Assembly (NCBI GenBank): GCA_024401225.1
Contig: JAKSLM010000027.1
Span: 1 to 36,035 of the forward strand
Length of the DNA stretch: 36,035 nucleotides
Reading direction: 5' to 3'
Origin: Bacteroidaceae bacterium
Lineage (GTDB): Bacteria; Bacteroidota; Bacteroidia; Bacteroidales; Bacteroidaceae
Shown: positions 7,950-18,300 of the stretch, piece after piece
How the letters are laid out: each line of letters starts with the position of its first letter
Numbering within the stretch: the first letter of the stretch is position 1
The notes under the pieces: generated by a model
Database searches by the model: none
What the model was told of the DNA's origin: nothing
Seen by the model: only the letters and a program-made list of their open reading frames with translations
Made by a program: the position numbers and the translations under genes

Positions 7950-10900
7950 TTACTTTACGATAACCTTCTTGATAGCGCCATCGGAAGTCTTAACGATGTT
8001 GATACCCTTCTGGAGAGAGTTGACGCGAACACCGTTTACGCTGTAGATAGCAGAAACCTTAGAAGATGTGTTGACTGTAGTAACAGCAGTTGGGTCGAAT
8101 CCGAGGAAGTAGAGCTCGAAGTCGTCGAAGATTACCCAGTCATTGCCTACACCGTCATTCTTCTTGAGACCGATTTCAACAGTGTCGCCTTCGTTAGCGT
8201 TGAACTTAACTGCGTTCTTCCATACATCTGCGTTCTTCTGGCAAGCCATGTAGAATCCGTACATAGATGCAGGGAAGTAGAGAGCAGTACCATCAGACTG
8301 ACCAACCTTAACGTCGAATGGATAAGCGCCTTCATCAGCATGAGCGTAACTTGCAGTCTCAGCAGTCTCAGGAACATCCATACCATTCATTGTAGTGATG
8401 TTGGTTGGGAACCAGATGTATGAACCGTCGCTCTGCTGGTCGTAGTCCTGCTTAGTAATAACCTCAACGAATGAGTTCTCAGTAGATACGAGTTCCTCGA
8501 TAGCAGCGAGGTAAGTTGCTGATTCGTTGTCACCGATCTTAGCGTAGAGCTCAGCATTGTGGTTCTCCCACTCTTCCTTGTTGCCAGCAGCGTTGTACTT
8601 GTTGATCTGGTTCTGATCTACGCCACCACCATCACGGTAGAGACCGCGTACACGGAGCTCGTAAGTACCTGCTGGAAGACCTGAGATGCTCTGAGAGAAT
8701 GTGAATGCCTTCTGGTTCCAGATTTCTGCTACACCACGACCAAATTCGTTTGCAGAAGCGTAGATTGTGCCACCAGCAGCAGACTTACCTGTCCAACCTT
8801 CGTTAGGGTTGTTGTTGAATCCGTTACCGTCGCGTGAATCATTAGCATTCTCAAATGTTGGGTTAGTGATGAGGAATGTAACGTTGACTGGGCTTTCAGG
8901 AGTTGCCTCACCGAGAGCAGCGAACTTAGCGATATTTACAGGAGTAGCGAGAGCTGACTGATAAGCAACGAGCTTGTCTGCCTGAGCGAAGTTGACTGTG
9001 AGGTCAGCATCCTGCTCAGCGAGTACAGCCTGAAGCTTCTCGTTGTTCTTGTACTCAGCGAGTGAAGTACGGTAGCGGAGGTAGTTCTCGTATGCGAGGT
9101 AGTTGTTGGCAGCTGTGATAGCATCCTGATAAGTGTCGTTAGCCCCCTCACCGAGTTCGAGTACACCAAGCATTGCAATAGTTGCAATCTCGTTCTCAGA
9201 ACCAGTGCTGTAGATGTCAGGGAGACTTGTATACTTAGGAAGAGTCTCGTTGACGAATGTGTTGACAGCAGCGTTAGCCTTGCTTACGTATGCTGAGATC
9301 TCCTTTACAGCCTCAGAAGCTGCAACGAACTCATCCTGACCTGCGATGTCAGCAGGAATCTTAGCAAGGAGAGCCTCAGCGTAAGCCTTATCGCCAGCCC
9401 ATGCAAGTGTTTCAACCTCAGCCTTAGCCTTCTCAACTACAGGAGCGAAGAGTGCGTTGAAGTTTGGTGTCTCACCATAGTAGTAGAGACGCATACCAGT
9501 CCAAGCAGCGAAACCATTGTCGCGGAAACCAACAGTAACCTCACCATCAGTAACCTGGATCATGTCAGACTCAAGTTCCAACCACTGGTTGATGTCGTTA
9601 CCCCACCAGCCACCAGGAGTGAGATATGGAGAGAATGACTCCATTGTGCTGCTCTGGATGAAAATCTGATTGTGGCAACCGTCAGCGCTCCAGTCGTTAG
9701 TCCAAGTCTGTCCGAGAGCCTTTACCTTATAGTAACCGTTAGGAATGCCAGTTACGAGCTGAGTGACATCGTGGTAGCCCTCGTGTGGCATATCCCACTT
9801 CTTGATACAAGTGAGGAAGTCGTTCCAGTAAACCTCAAGGCTACCGCCTTCAGTACCGCTCTGAGCCCAAACGCCAGGAGTACCAACCTTACCGTATACG
9901 TTTACACCCTTAGCGATGTTGTTGATAGTACCATTTACGTCACCCTTTTCTGACCATGCAGTACCATCACCAGAGTCAGTTGACATAGCAGCCTCGTTTG
10001 GAACCCATTTGTTGCTCTCAGCATCCCATGTTGGCTCATACTCTGGAAGACAGAACCAAGGATAAGCTACGAGTGGAGTGAAGTCGCAGTAACCTGCAGT
10101 CATATCCATAGTGAGGATATATGTTACACGAGCAGCGATAAGCTCGTTGTATGCCTTCTCGAATGTCTCGAAGTCATCGTCAGCCTGAATCTCATAGTCA
10201 GGATCGATGCACTGGCTTGCCTTAGCGATTGCTGCACCGAATGCTTCCTTACCGCTATAGTTGGTATTATCATAGAGGTGCTGCATAGTCTTGATTATGC
10301 TGTTGAGTGCTTCAACCGAGCTTACACAACCCTCAGCATCGATGAGGAGAACCTGAAGAGCAACGCTTGCCTGCTCGAGCTGATCCTTATCCATCATGCT
10401 TGTGATGTCGCCATACTCAGCATCGAACTCCTGAAGAGCATCGTCGATGAGTGTGTACATCATACCTGTATACTGGTCGCGGAGTGCCTCAAGGCGGTGG
10501 AAGTAGTCAAGAGCATCGTCCTGAAGAGCGATGATCTCAGCAGCCTCACCAATCTCACCCATATAATAGAGCTTGAAGTTTGTAGCCATGAATGAGTCAG
10601 CCTCCTTAGCCTCTGGCTTCATGACACCTACGCGAGCATACCCTTCAGAAGTGAGGAAGAAAGTAACAGAGTTGTACTTTGTACCTTCGCCATCGTCGTA
10701 TGGCATGTAGTGACCTGCATTGAACCATGCGAGTGAGCCTGGTACGGAACATGGTCCCCATACAGTTTCACCAAGGTAGTTGCCGTCTGACATATCCCAA
10801 CCTGGGTCAGGATCGCCAGCTGCTGTCATATCATAGATCTTCTGGCCATACTGCTCGAAGAGACGTGGCATGAGAGGACACTTGAATGTGCGACCTGCTA

Positions 10901-11300
10901 CGAACGACTGGTCTTCGATGTTGTAAGCACCGTTCTGCACATAGAGCTGTGCAAGATCCTGCCATGCATCGGTGTTGAATGAGTTAGGGTCAGTATCCCA
11001 TGAGTTACCGAAGCGATAGTAAGCCTGAGCCTCTACCTTATACATACCTGCAGGGAGCTTTACATACTGATAGAGGTTGACGTCTGCACCGTCGTAGACC
11101 TCAAAGAGACCTCCAGTCTGAGTTGTTGAACCCTTAGAAAGCTCAATCGTCCAGAAGTCCAGAGGATTGCTTTCGAAGCTAAGATTACCCCAACCGATCG
11201 ACTCGTCGTTGGTAATCTCCTGTCCTACTTCCCAGTTCTGGGCGAATGATGCTGTGCCCAATGAAAGGAGCATAGCAAGAGAGAGTAAGATTTTTTTCAT
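7950..11300 (-). CDS. Giant secreted multi-module protein, paralogue 1 (unknown function)
   Basis: A 1116-residue exported protein beginning with a clear signal peptide (residues 1-20, SFA-QNW). It alternates three predicted beta-sandwich modules with two helical linkers. Sandwiches lie near 22-240, 405-620 and 810-1065, each carrying a L-P-x-G-x-Y motif (KLPAGMYKVEAQ, GIPNGYYKVKAL, GLPAGTYELRVR). The linkers near 250-400 and 625-800 are Ala/Glu-rich. The C-terminus has the IYSVNGVRVNSLQKGINIV motif followed by a lysine-rich end, like Bacteroidetes surface-sorting tails. It is about 370 bases from a homologue of the same plan. A glycan-binding or surface-scaffold role next to GH43, GH5 and a hybrid sensor is inference; no catalytic motif is visible. 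Confidence 0.85.
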   Translation of the reverse strand: MKKILLSLAMLLSLGTASFAQNWEVGQEITNDESIGWGNLSFESNPLDFWTIELSKGSTTQTGGLFEVYDGADVNLYQYVKLPAGMYKVEAQAYYRFGNSWDTDPNSFNTDAWQDLAQLYVQNGAYNIEDQSFVAGRTFKCPLMPRLFEQYGQKIYDMTAAGDPDPGWDMSDGNYLGETVWGPCSVPGSLAWFNAGHYMPYDDGEGTKYNSVTFFLTSEGYARVGVMKPEAKEADSFMATNFKLYYMGEIGEAAEIIALQDDALDYFHRLEALRDQYTGMMYTLIDDALQEFDAEYGDITSMMDKDQLEQASVALQVLLIDAEGCVSSVEALNSIIKTMQHLYDNTNYSGKEAFGAAIAKASQCIDPDYEIQADDDFETFEKAYNELIAARVTYILTMDMTAGYCDFTPLVAYPWFCLPEYEPTWDAESNKWVPNEAAMSTDSGDGTAWSEKGDVNGTINNIAKGVNVYGKVGTPGVWAQSGTEGGSLEVYWNDFLTCIKKWDMPHEGYHDVTQLVTGIPNGYYKVKALGQTWTNDWSADGCHNQIFIQSSTMESFSPYLTPGGWWGNDINQWLELESDMIQVTDGEVTVGFRDNGFAAWTGMRLYYYGETPNFNALFAPVVEKAKAEVETLAWAGDKAYAEALLAKIPADIAGQDEFVAASEAVKEISAYVSKANAAVNTFVNETLPKYTSLPDIYSTGSENEIATIAMLGVLELGEGANDTYQDAITAANNYLAYENYLRYRTSLAEYKNNEKLQAVLAEQDADLTVNFAQADKLVAYQSALATPVNIAKFAALGEATPESPVNVTFLITNPTFENANDSRDGNGFNNNPNEGWTGKSAAGGTIYASANEFGRGVAEIWNQKAFTFSQSISGLPAGTYELRVRGLYRDGGGVDQNQINKYNAAGNKEEWENHNAELYAKIGDNESATYLAAIEELVSTENSFVEVITKQDYDQQSDGSYIWFPTNITTMNGMDVPETAETASYAHADEGAYPFDVKVGQSDGTALYFPASMYGFYMACQKNADVWKNAVKFNANEGDTVEIGLKKNDGVGNDWVIFDDFELYFLGFDPTAVTTVNTSSKVSAIYSVNGVRVNSLQKGINIVKTSDGAIKKVIVK

Positions 11301-11373
11301 AAAAAGATTAAAAATGAATTGATAAAAAATTTTTTTGTATGGTTTGTTTACTTTTGTTAAGTAGCGCGTAATA

Positions 11374-11449
11374 TCCCGCTGTGGAGGGCATGGTCATTAC
11401 CGTTGTAATTGCCATAGAACAACTCTATGTCCTTTGCCGCTATGCGGGA
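11374..11449 (-). promoter_or_regulatory. Folded 5' leader (three-way-junction-like) of paralogue 1
   Basis: In the ~158-base leader transcribed leftward, a closing stem (11374-11379 TCCCGC with 11444-11449 GCGGGA) encloses two hairpins: ATTAC/GTAAT (11396-11400 with 11405-11409, 4-base loop) and CATAGA/TCTATG (11413-11418 with 11424-11429, 5-base loop). The layout resembles a cis-regulatory RNA. I do not recognise a known riboswitch in it. Confidence 0.45.
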
Positions 11450-11465
11450 GTTTTCTTTTCGAGTG

Positions 11466-11496
11466 CAAAGGTACTTGATTTTAGTTTTTTGTGCAA
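11466..11496 (-). promoter_or_regulatory. Bacteroidetes-type promoter of paralogue 1
   Basis: On the minus strand TTG (11494-11496), a 20-bp spacer and TACCTTTG (11466-11473) form a good promoter with a start near 11459, leaving a leader of about 158 bases. Confidence 0.72.
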
Positions 11497-11601
11497 TAGC
11501 CATTATCAAAACCCAAAATATTTGTGTACAAACCTAAAGAAATAGCAGAAAATGTATCAAAAACGAAAAAAACGTGTGACATGGCACATGTTTAAAAGAA
11601 A

Positions 11602-11634
11602 GGGAGGGGAGTGCCGAAATGACACTTCCCTCCC
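11602..11634 (-). terminator. Terminator of paralogue 2
   Basis: A 12-bp GC-rich stem (11602-11613 with 11623-11634, one G-T pair) lies 34 bases after the stop codon and is followed on the minus strand by TTTCTTTT. Confidence 0.8.
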
Positions 11635-11667
11635 GATTAGTATAATGTAGAGTTAGTAGTATTTTGC

Positions 11668-14600
11668 TTACTTGATAACTACCTTCTTAACCTCACCGTT
11701 AGCAGTCTTAACGATGTTTACACCCTTCTGGAGAGCGTTAACACGTGTACCGTTAGCGCTGTAGATCTCAGAAACCTTATCAGAAGCAGTAGCGTTCTGG
11801 ATAGCGTCTGGGAGGTTAGCACCACCGAGGTAGAAGAGCTGAACGTCGTCGAAGATTACCCAGTCCTGGCTGATAGCAGCTGTCTTGCGGAAACCGAGCT
11901 CAACTGTGTTGCCTTCTGCACTTGTTACAGTGATCTGTACTGAGTTGTTGTAAGCCTCAGGGTTGTTCTTGCATACCATGTAGAATCCGTACATAGATGC
12001 TGGGTAGTAGTAGTCACCAATCTTAGTATCGAGTGGATAGCCACCTTCGTTAACCTCGCTGATAGTTGGGTCGCCGATGATTTCCTCTGCAGGGATATCA
12101 GTGCCAGCCATCTTCTGGAAGCTTGTAGCGAATACCATAGTAGAACCGTCTTCCTGCTCCTCAGTATCGTAACCGTTAGCTACGTAAGTGAATGAGTTCT
12201 GAGTAGACTTGAGCGACTCGATAGCCTTGATGTAAGAGAACTGATCGTTGTCGTCACCATTCTTCATGAAGAGCTGTGCGTTGTGGTTAGCCCAGTTCTC
12301 TTCGCCACCAGCCTTCTCATACTCCTCAACGAGAGCTTCTGTAACAGCTGTAGCGTCGCGGTAGAGAGCGCGAGCACGGAGTTCGTACTTACCTGCTGGG
12401 AGACCTACGATCTTCTGTGAGAGAGTGAATGCACCCTTGTTCCAGAGCTCAGCGTTACCGCGTGCGTACTCATTCTTAGTAGGAGTCTCACCTGACCAAC
12501 CAGTAGTTGGGTCTGTGTTGTCTGGAATAGGAGCCTTAGCGTAAGCTGCCTTCTCGAATGTTGGGTTCTGGAGGAGGATAGTGATTTCAACTGGATTAGC
12601 TTCAGAAGCATTGTCACCACCTACCGACTTGATCATAGCAGTGTTGTAAGGGAGTGAAAGAGCATCCATGTAAGCGAAGATAGTCTCTGGCTCCTTCATT
12701 TCTGCCTTCATTTCTGCAGTCTGCTGAGCGATAACTGCATCAACAGCAGCGTCACCAAGCTTAACAGCGCGATCGTAAACCTCGCAGTATGAAGAGTAAG
12801 CGTTAGCCATTGCATTAGCTGCTTCAACGAGTTCGTAAGTATCAGTGTCCTTAGAACCGAGGTTGAGAGCATAGTCGTAAGCTGGAGTTACGAAGTCGTA
12901 CTCAGAAAGACCTGTGAGAACGTCGAGAGCCTTGTAAGCCTTCTCGCCCTGGAGAGCTGTAGAGATATAGTTGCGAGCGTCAGCGAGCTGCTGGAGAGCA
13001 ACTTCGTAAGCAGCACCGTCAACTACAGGAGTCTGAACGAGTGCAAGGAGTTCGCTTGCCTTAGCCTTGTCGCCAGCGAATGCGAGATCCTCGATGCTTG
13101 CCTTAACCTTGTCGATGTCCTCAATGATAAGGCCGTTGAAGTCAACTTCCTCACCGTAGAAGTAGAGACGGAAACCTGTGAAGTTAGCAACCTTACTTGT
13201 TCTACCACCGATAAGGAGTTTGCCGTCGAGTGCAGAGATGATAGCAGTCTTAACGTCAGCCCATGCATTTGGATTCCACTCGTACCAGCCATACTGTGCA
13301 CTGTTTGGACGATCACCATCATTCTTAACAGTCTCAGAAACCACAATTTCGTCGCTTGAGTTCTGAGCGAAGATTTCACGGCTCTTGCCATCCCAGTTTA
13401 CGTCGCCATTGTTACCACGTACGAGACCCTTAAGGCTGTAGTAACCATTTGGAAGACCTACGAGCTGCTGCTCGATGCCAATAGTACCTACAGAGAGTGA
13501 GTTCCAACCGTCAGATACACCGATGAGACCACTCTGATAGTAGAGTGCGATACCTGATGACCAACCAGATGTGTATCTGTTAGCCTTGTACCACTGGTTT
13601 GTAACGTCGTTGCTTGGAGCGAGAACTACGTCAGAAGCGATATCTGTACGACCGTTCTTAGCATTAGCATATGAGTTAGGATTACCTACGTTACCCCAGT
13701 TCCATGTCTCTTCTGTAAGCGTCCAGGTTCCATCGTCGTTATGAGTTGGTGTGTACTCTGGATTTACGAACCAAGGGTTCTTTACGAGTGATGTGAAGTC
13801 CTTAGCACCAGAAGCATCCTTCTCCTGAGTGTTGAGGTAGTCAGCACGCTCCTTTGAAAGAGTGTTGTATACTTCCTGATAGTAAGCAGCAGGATCGTCG
13901 TCGCCGATGTCGCTTGCCTTAGCAGCAGCGTCAGCAGCAGCATAAGCAGCCTTGAATGCGTCGATACCAGGGAAGTCAGTAGAAGCGATGATAGCTTCAC
14001 TCTGGCTGAGGAGGTCAGCGAGGTTCTTAACGAACTGGAGTGAGTTGCTGAAGCCGTCAACCAACTGGTCAACTTTAACCTTTACAGCAACGATTTCTGC
14101 CTCGGTACTAGCTGCGTCTACCTCATCGTTAGCATTCATGACAGCGTCGCTGATGATACCTGAAAGACCTTCGAAGCCAGCAGCGATAACATCGTTCATG
14201 ACGTCCTCGAGGTTAGAGAGAGAAGCTGCGAACTCTTCCTTAGCAAGGTCAATCTTTGCAGCGTCGTCAGCAGGACCGTTGTAGATAACCTGAAGGTTAG
14301 TGAATACGAGCCAGTCAGCAGTGATGTAACCAGTCTTACGGAAACCGAGACGGATATAAGTGTCTTCAGTAACCACAATCTTCATTGTGTTGTGGTACTT
14401 GTCGAGAGCGAAATATTCGCTAAGACCTACGAGACACTGTGGGCAATAGTAGTGAATCTTGTTACCTTCTTCGTCCACTTCCTTTGATTCGTAATCGAAG
14501 TCGTTCATCCATGAACCATCGCCATAGTAGTAAACGCTTTCGTGCTGTTCAGAAGTTGCAAGTGAACGGAGCACACAGTCAAAGTTACGAGTTACAGTTG

Positions 14601-15063
14601 AGTTTGGATCCTCTGATGTGAGACAGTCAGCATAGAGGTGACCATACTTCATGTACTTCTTGTTGAAGTGGTTTGTGAAGTTGTCGGCAGGAGTTCCTTC
14701 GCGGTAGAGAGCCTGAACGTCTACAGTATAAGAACCTGCAGGGAACTTTACAACCTGATACATGTCGGCTTTGTTCTTGTCATAGAAACCGTAGATACCG
14801 ATGTGACCATCAAAGTACTCGAGGAACTCGTTTGGCATATCGCCATCTACCTTCCAGTAGTCACCGAGAGTTTCGACAACCTTGTCGTGAGGACGGTTGG
14901 TGTCGCTGTTCTCGCTAACGTTTCCTGAGAATGATGTACCATCTACATCACCGAGACCGAGAGCTGCAGCAACATTGTCGCCTACCTTCCAGTCTGCTGG
15001 TGCCTGTGCGAACGATGCCATAGAAGCAGCAATCGCAAAAACAAAAGTAAACAGTTTTTTCAT
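11668..15063 (-). CDS. Giant secreted multi-module protein, paralogue 2 (unknown function)
   Basis: A 1131-residue exported protein with the same plan as its neighbour at 7950-11300: signal peptide (FAQAPADW near residue 20), an N-terminal sandwich with FPAGSYTVDVQALYR, a helical linker, a middle sandwich with GLPNGYYSLKGL, a second linker, a third sandwich with GLPAGKYELRARALYRDA, and a tail with IYSANGTRVNALQKGVNIV. The two tails and third sandwiches are clearly homologous, so this is an old tandem duplication. The start at 15063 is chosen over 15153 because only it gives a normal signal peptide. It has its own promoter and terminator, so the pair is not a simple operon. The function is unknown. 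Confidence 0.85.
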   Translation of the reverse strand: MKKLFTFVFAIAASMASFAQAPADWKVGDNVAAALGLGDVDGTSFSGNVSENSDTNRPHDKVVETLGDYWKVDGDMPNEFLEYFDGHIGIYGFYDKNKADMYQVVKFPAGSYTVDVQALYREGTPADNFTNHFNKKYMKYGHLYADCLTSEDPNSTVTRNFDCVLRSLATSEQHESVYYYGDGSWMNDFDYESKEVDEEGNKIHYYCPQCLVGLSEYFALDKYHNTMKIVVTEDTYIRLGFRKTGYITADWLVFTNLQVIYNGPADDAAKIDLAKEEFAASLSNLEDVMNDVIAAGFEGLSGIISDAVMNANDEVDAASTEAEIVAVKVKVDQLVDGFSNSLQFVKNLADLLSQSEAIIASTDFPGIDAFKAAYAAADAAAKASDIGDDDPAAYYQEVYNTLSKERADYLNTQEKDASGAKDFTSLVKNPWFVNPEYTPTHNDDGTWTLTEETWNWGNVGNPNSYANAKNGRTDIASDVVLAPSNDVTNQWYKANRYTSGWSSGIALYYQSGLIGVSDGWNSLSVGTIGIEQQLVGLPNGYYSLKGLVRGNNGDVNWDGKSREIFAQNSSDEIVVSETVKNDGDRPNSAQYGWYEWNPNAWADVKTAIISALDGKLLIGGRTSKVANFTGFRLYFYGEEVDFNGLIIEDIDKVKASIEDLAFAGDKAKASELLALVQTPVVDGAAYEVALQQLADARNYISTALQGEKAYKALDVLTGLSEYDFVTPAYDYALNLGSKDTDTYELVEAANAMANAYSSYCEVYDRAVKLGDAAVDAVIAQQTAEMKAEMKEPETIFAYMDALSLPYNTAMIKSVGGDNASEANPVEITILLQNPTFEKAAYAKAPIPDNTDPTTGWSGETPTKNEYARGNAELWNKGAFTLSQKIVGLPAGKYELRARALYRDATAVTEALVEEYEKAGGEENWANHNAQLFMKNGDDNDQFSYIKAIESLKSTQNSFTYVANGYDTEEQEDGSTMVFATSFQKMAGTDIPAEEIIGDPTISEVNEGGYPLDTKIGDYYYPASMYGFYMVCKNNPEAYNNSVQITVTSAEGNTVELGFRKTAAISQDWVIFDDVQLFYLGGANLPDAIQNATASDKVSEIYSANGTRVNALQKGVNIVKTANGEVKKVVIK

Positions 15064-15182
15064 AAAATAGGATAAATTAAAAATTAGTAATATAAGTAAA
15101 TATAATGTTACTTTTCTTTTCTCTATTATATAAATAAGGTATATTTGCCCCACTACTGAGACAAGTACTTTGTAAATCGTTG

Positions 15183-15214
15183 CAAATATATAATATTATA
15201 AAATAAGGTGCAAA
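15183..15214 (-). promoter_or_regulatory. Near-ideal promoter of paralogue 2
   Basis: Minus-strand TTTG (15211-15214), exactly 20 bp, then TATATTTG (15183-15190). The start would be near 15176, giving a leader of about 110 bases without obvious folding. Confidence 0.78.
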
Positions 15215-15348
15215 TTTTGTGGATAATAATATCCAAATGTGTTACTATACTAACAAAAATAGGTTCGTTTGTTACATTTCTTACAGCGAATGTTACATTT
15301 GTAACGTAAAAAATGCAATAATGCCTATGTAATATCAAAAAGAACTTG

Positions 15349-15356
15349 TACCTTTG
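15349..15356 (+). promoter_or_regulatory. -7 box TACCTTTG of the hybrid sensor gene
   Basis: A perfect TAnnTTTG box lies 26 bases before the chosen ATG at 15382. There is no TTG at the usual distance upstream, so this may be a weak promoter, as expected for a regulator. Confidence 0.55.
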
Positions 15357-15381
15357 CACGAGAATTGAAAACAAACCTATT

Positions 15382-18300
15382 ATGAAGAAGAAAAACCTAA
15401 TAACATTTTTACTATTGATATGGTGTGCAATAAGCTCCTGGGCGCAGGTTTCACGCTTGTACACTGCCGATCATGGACTACGTACCAGTTCGCTGAGGAG
15501 CGTGATGATGGACACCAAGGGTATGGTGTGGGTCACGGGAAATGGCGATCTGGCCCGATTCAACGGACTGCGCTTTCAGTACCTGCCATGCGTCGATAAG
15601 AAAACTTCTGAACCTTTGTTTCGTGTTTGTAACGAAATAAAGCAGTATGATGAGGATAACTACTGGGTGTGTACAAACAACGGTTTCTACATGCTTCATG
15701 CCAAGACCGACGACTTTGAACGCATCAAGCTCTCCGACGATGAGAACGATGCACCAGGATTTGCCGTGAACGGTGTGATTGACTACATCGAGCAGGGCAA
15801 GGTGCTCGTCACCACCGATGGCTATGGCATATACATATATGATGCGATCAACAAGAAGGTGGAGTCGAAGCTGTCGCGCGACTTTATCAACCTGCTTGGA
15901 AATGCCTTCGTGCACAAGGTGTACATTGACAAGTCCGAATGCCTTTGGGCTTCGAATGTCGACCATCGTCTGGTGTATGTTGACCTCAAGGGCCATCATG
16001 CCAAGAACTATCAGGCTACCGACGAGGTACTTTCGTATGTGAAGAACAATGCCGTGGAGGACATCGTGGAGTGTGGCGACAACATTTATTTTGCTACATC
16101 GCGTGGCTTGCTCAAATATACCACAAAGAACAATACGCTCACCATCGTGCCGGGCTTCGGCTACTATGTGAAGACAATCCTTGCCAGCAAAAGCGGCAAA
16201 CTCATAGTCGGTACTGATGGCGATGGCCTGTGGACGCTCGATCCGTCGACCGACATCGTCACTCCTTACAATGATGTGGTTGCGCCTATCGAGGACCGCT
16301 ACTCCAAGGTGGCTGACATGATTGAGGATGAGGACGGCAATCTCGTGTGTGCTCTTTACCAGCGAGGCTTGCTTGTCATTCCTTCGTCGCACGACATATT
16401 CCGCTATCATGCCATCTCGCCTGATGGCAACCGTCTCAATGCATCCAGCATCACATCGATGGCCATCGACTATGGTCATAACTATTGGATTGCTACCGAT
16501 GGATGTGGCGTGTTTACCACCGATGGCATGCAGCTTGCTACGGCACATACTGTAAATGAAGGACTTCGCTCACGACTTGTGCAGTGTGTACTCGTCGATA
16601 AGCGTGGCACAGCATGGGCGGGCAGTTATGGTGGCGGTCTGCAGATGTATGAAGGTGGCATGTGGACACTCGGTGCGGGCGGATGGCTTGCCCCATTGAG
16701 CAATGAGAAGATACTGTGTACAGCCTACGACGAAAAGGACGACATCATCTATGCCGCATCCAACGGCAATGGAGTCTATGCCATTCGTCCTACACAGCAA
16801 AGCATCGAGGTCTATTCGTTCAAGTCGTTGAAGAACGGATGGATACAGCAGCTTTTCGTCGACTCCGATCAGACCCTGTGGGTAAGTGCTGCGGGCAGCC
16901 TATGCTATTACAATAAGAAGACGGGCAAGCAGGACGAACTGCACTACGAGGGTAAGGCCATCGATGGTGTGTCCGACTTTAATGAATATGGAGACAACAT
17001 CCTTCTTGCAAGCAACGAAGGTCTCTTCATGTATAATAAGAAAAGCAAGAAACTGGTGCTTATCAACAAGAAGGACGGCATGCGCGACGATCACTTGCGA
17101 AGCATCGAGGTGCACGATGGCTACTTCTGGGTATCATCGGGCAGCGGCATCTCAAGCATCAATGCCAAGACCTACGAAGTGTGCAACTACACCTCCTTTA
17201 CCGGCTATCGCATGGGCGAGTTCCATCGCAACTCCTCTTTGCAGCCAGGCCTGGGCAACATACTCTTCGGAAGCGACAATGGTATCATCTGCTTCACTCC
17301 TAAGGATATACAGAATCGTAAGACCGAACTTCGTGAACTCTTCTTCACCCGTCTTCGCATAGGTGGAGAGAATGTGGAGTACGATGCGTCGAGCGACATG
17401 CTCGATGCCAGCATCATGTATGCTACAAAGATCAACCTTACGCATCTCACCAACTCATTTACCGTCACCTTCTCGGTTCCTGATGTGTCCGATCCAAGCC
17501 GTATACACTACGACTACATCCTCGAGGGCTTTGATAAGCAGTGGCACAAGGACATCGACTTCATTCAGGCATCCTACGCTTCACTTCCAGTCGGCAGCTA
17601 TACGCTCAAGGTGATAGCCTACTACGAGGACAATCCTTCCGTGCTGGCAGAGAAGGAGATACGTGTCGTGGTTCATGCGCCATGGTACCAGAGCCTCCCT
17701 GCCATCCTCATCTATCTGCTTATACTTGCAGCCGTGGCTTACTATCTCTTCAAGTCATGGAAGGAGCGCCACGAGCAGAAGAAGCTGATCAAGGCAAATG
17801 AGGAGCAGCAGTCGCTCAAGGAAGCGAAGCTCAACATGTTCACGAGCATTACCCACGAGCTGAAGTCGCCGCTCATGATGATTGAGTCGCCATTGGCACA
17901 GCTCATGGCCGACGATACCGATCCAGAGCGCCGCAACCTCTACTCCGTGATGCAGCGCAACTGCAACCGCCTGCTTGACATCGTGAAGCAGATCACCGAT
18001 ATCCGCAAGATTGATGCCGGACAGTTTGAGATCAAGCTTGAGGACACCGACTACGTGGAGTATGCAAACAATGTCTACGAACAGTTCAAGGGTGTGGCTC
18101 AGATCAAGAACATCACGTTCGAGACAGAGCATCAGCACAGTCAGATACAGATGATGCTGGACCGTCAGCACTTTGAGAAGATCATCACCAACATCCTTAG
18201 CAACGCCTTCAAGTTTACCCCTGCGGGCGGCAAGGTCAGCGTTAAGAGTGAGGTGGCTGACAATAAGGTCGTGCTCCGATTCTATAACAGCGGTTCGCAC

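Noticed and set aside
15478-16548. Long minus-strand open frame inside the hybrid sensor gene
   Set aside because: It is antisense to a clear propeller-domain gene and its product is His/Val/Ile-rich with no fold; biased codon use of the real gene explains it.
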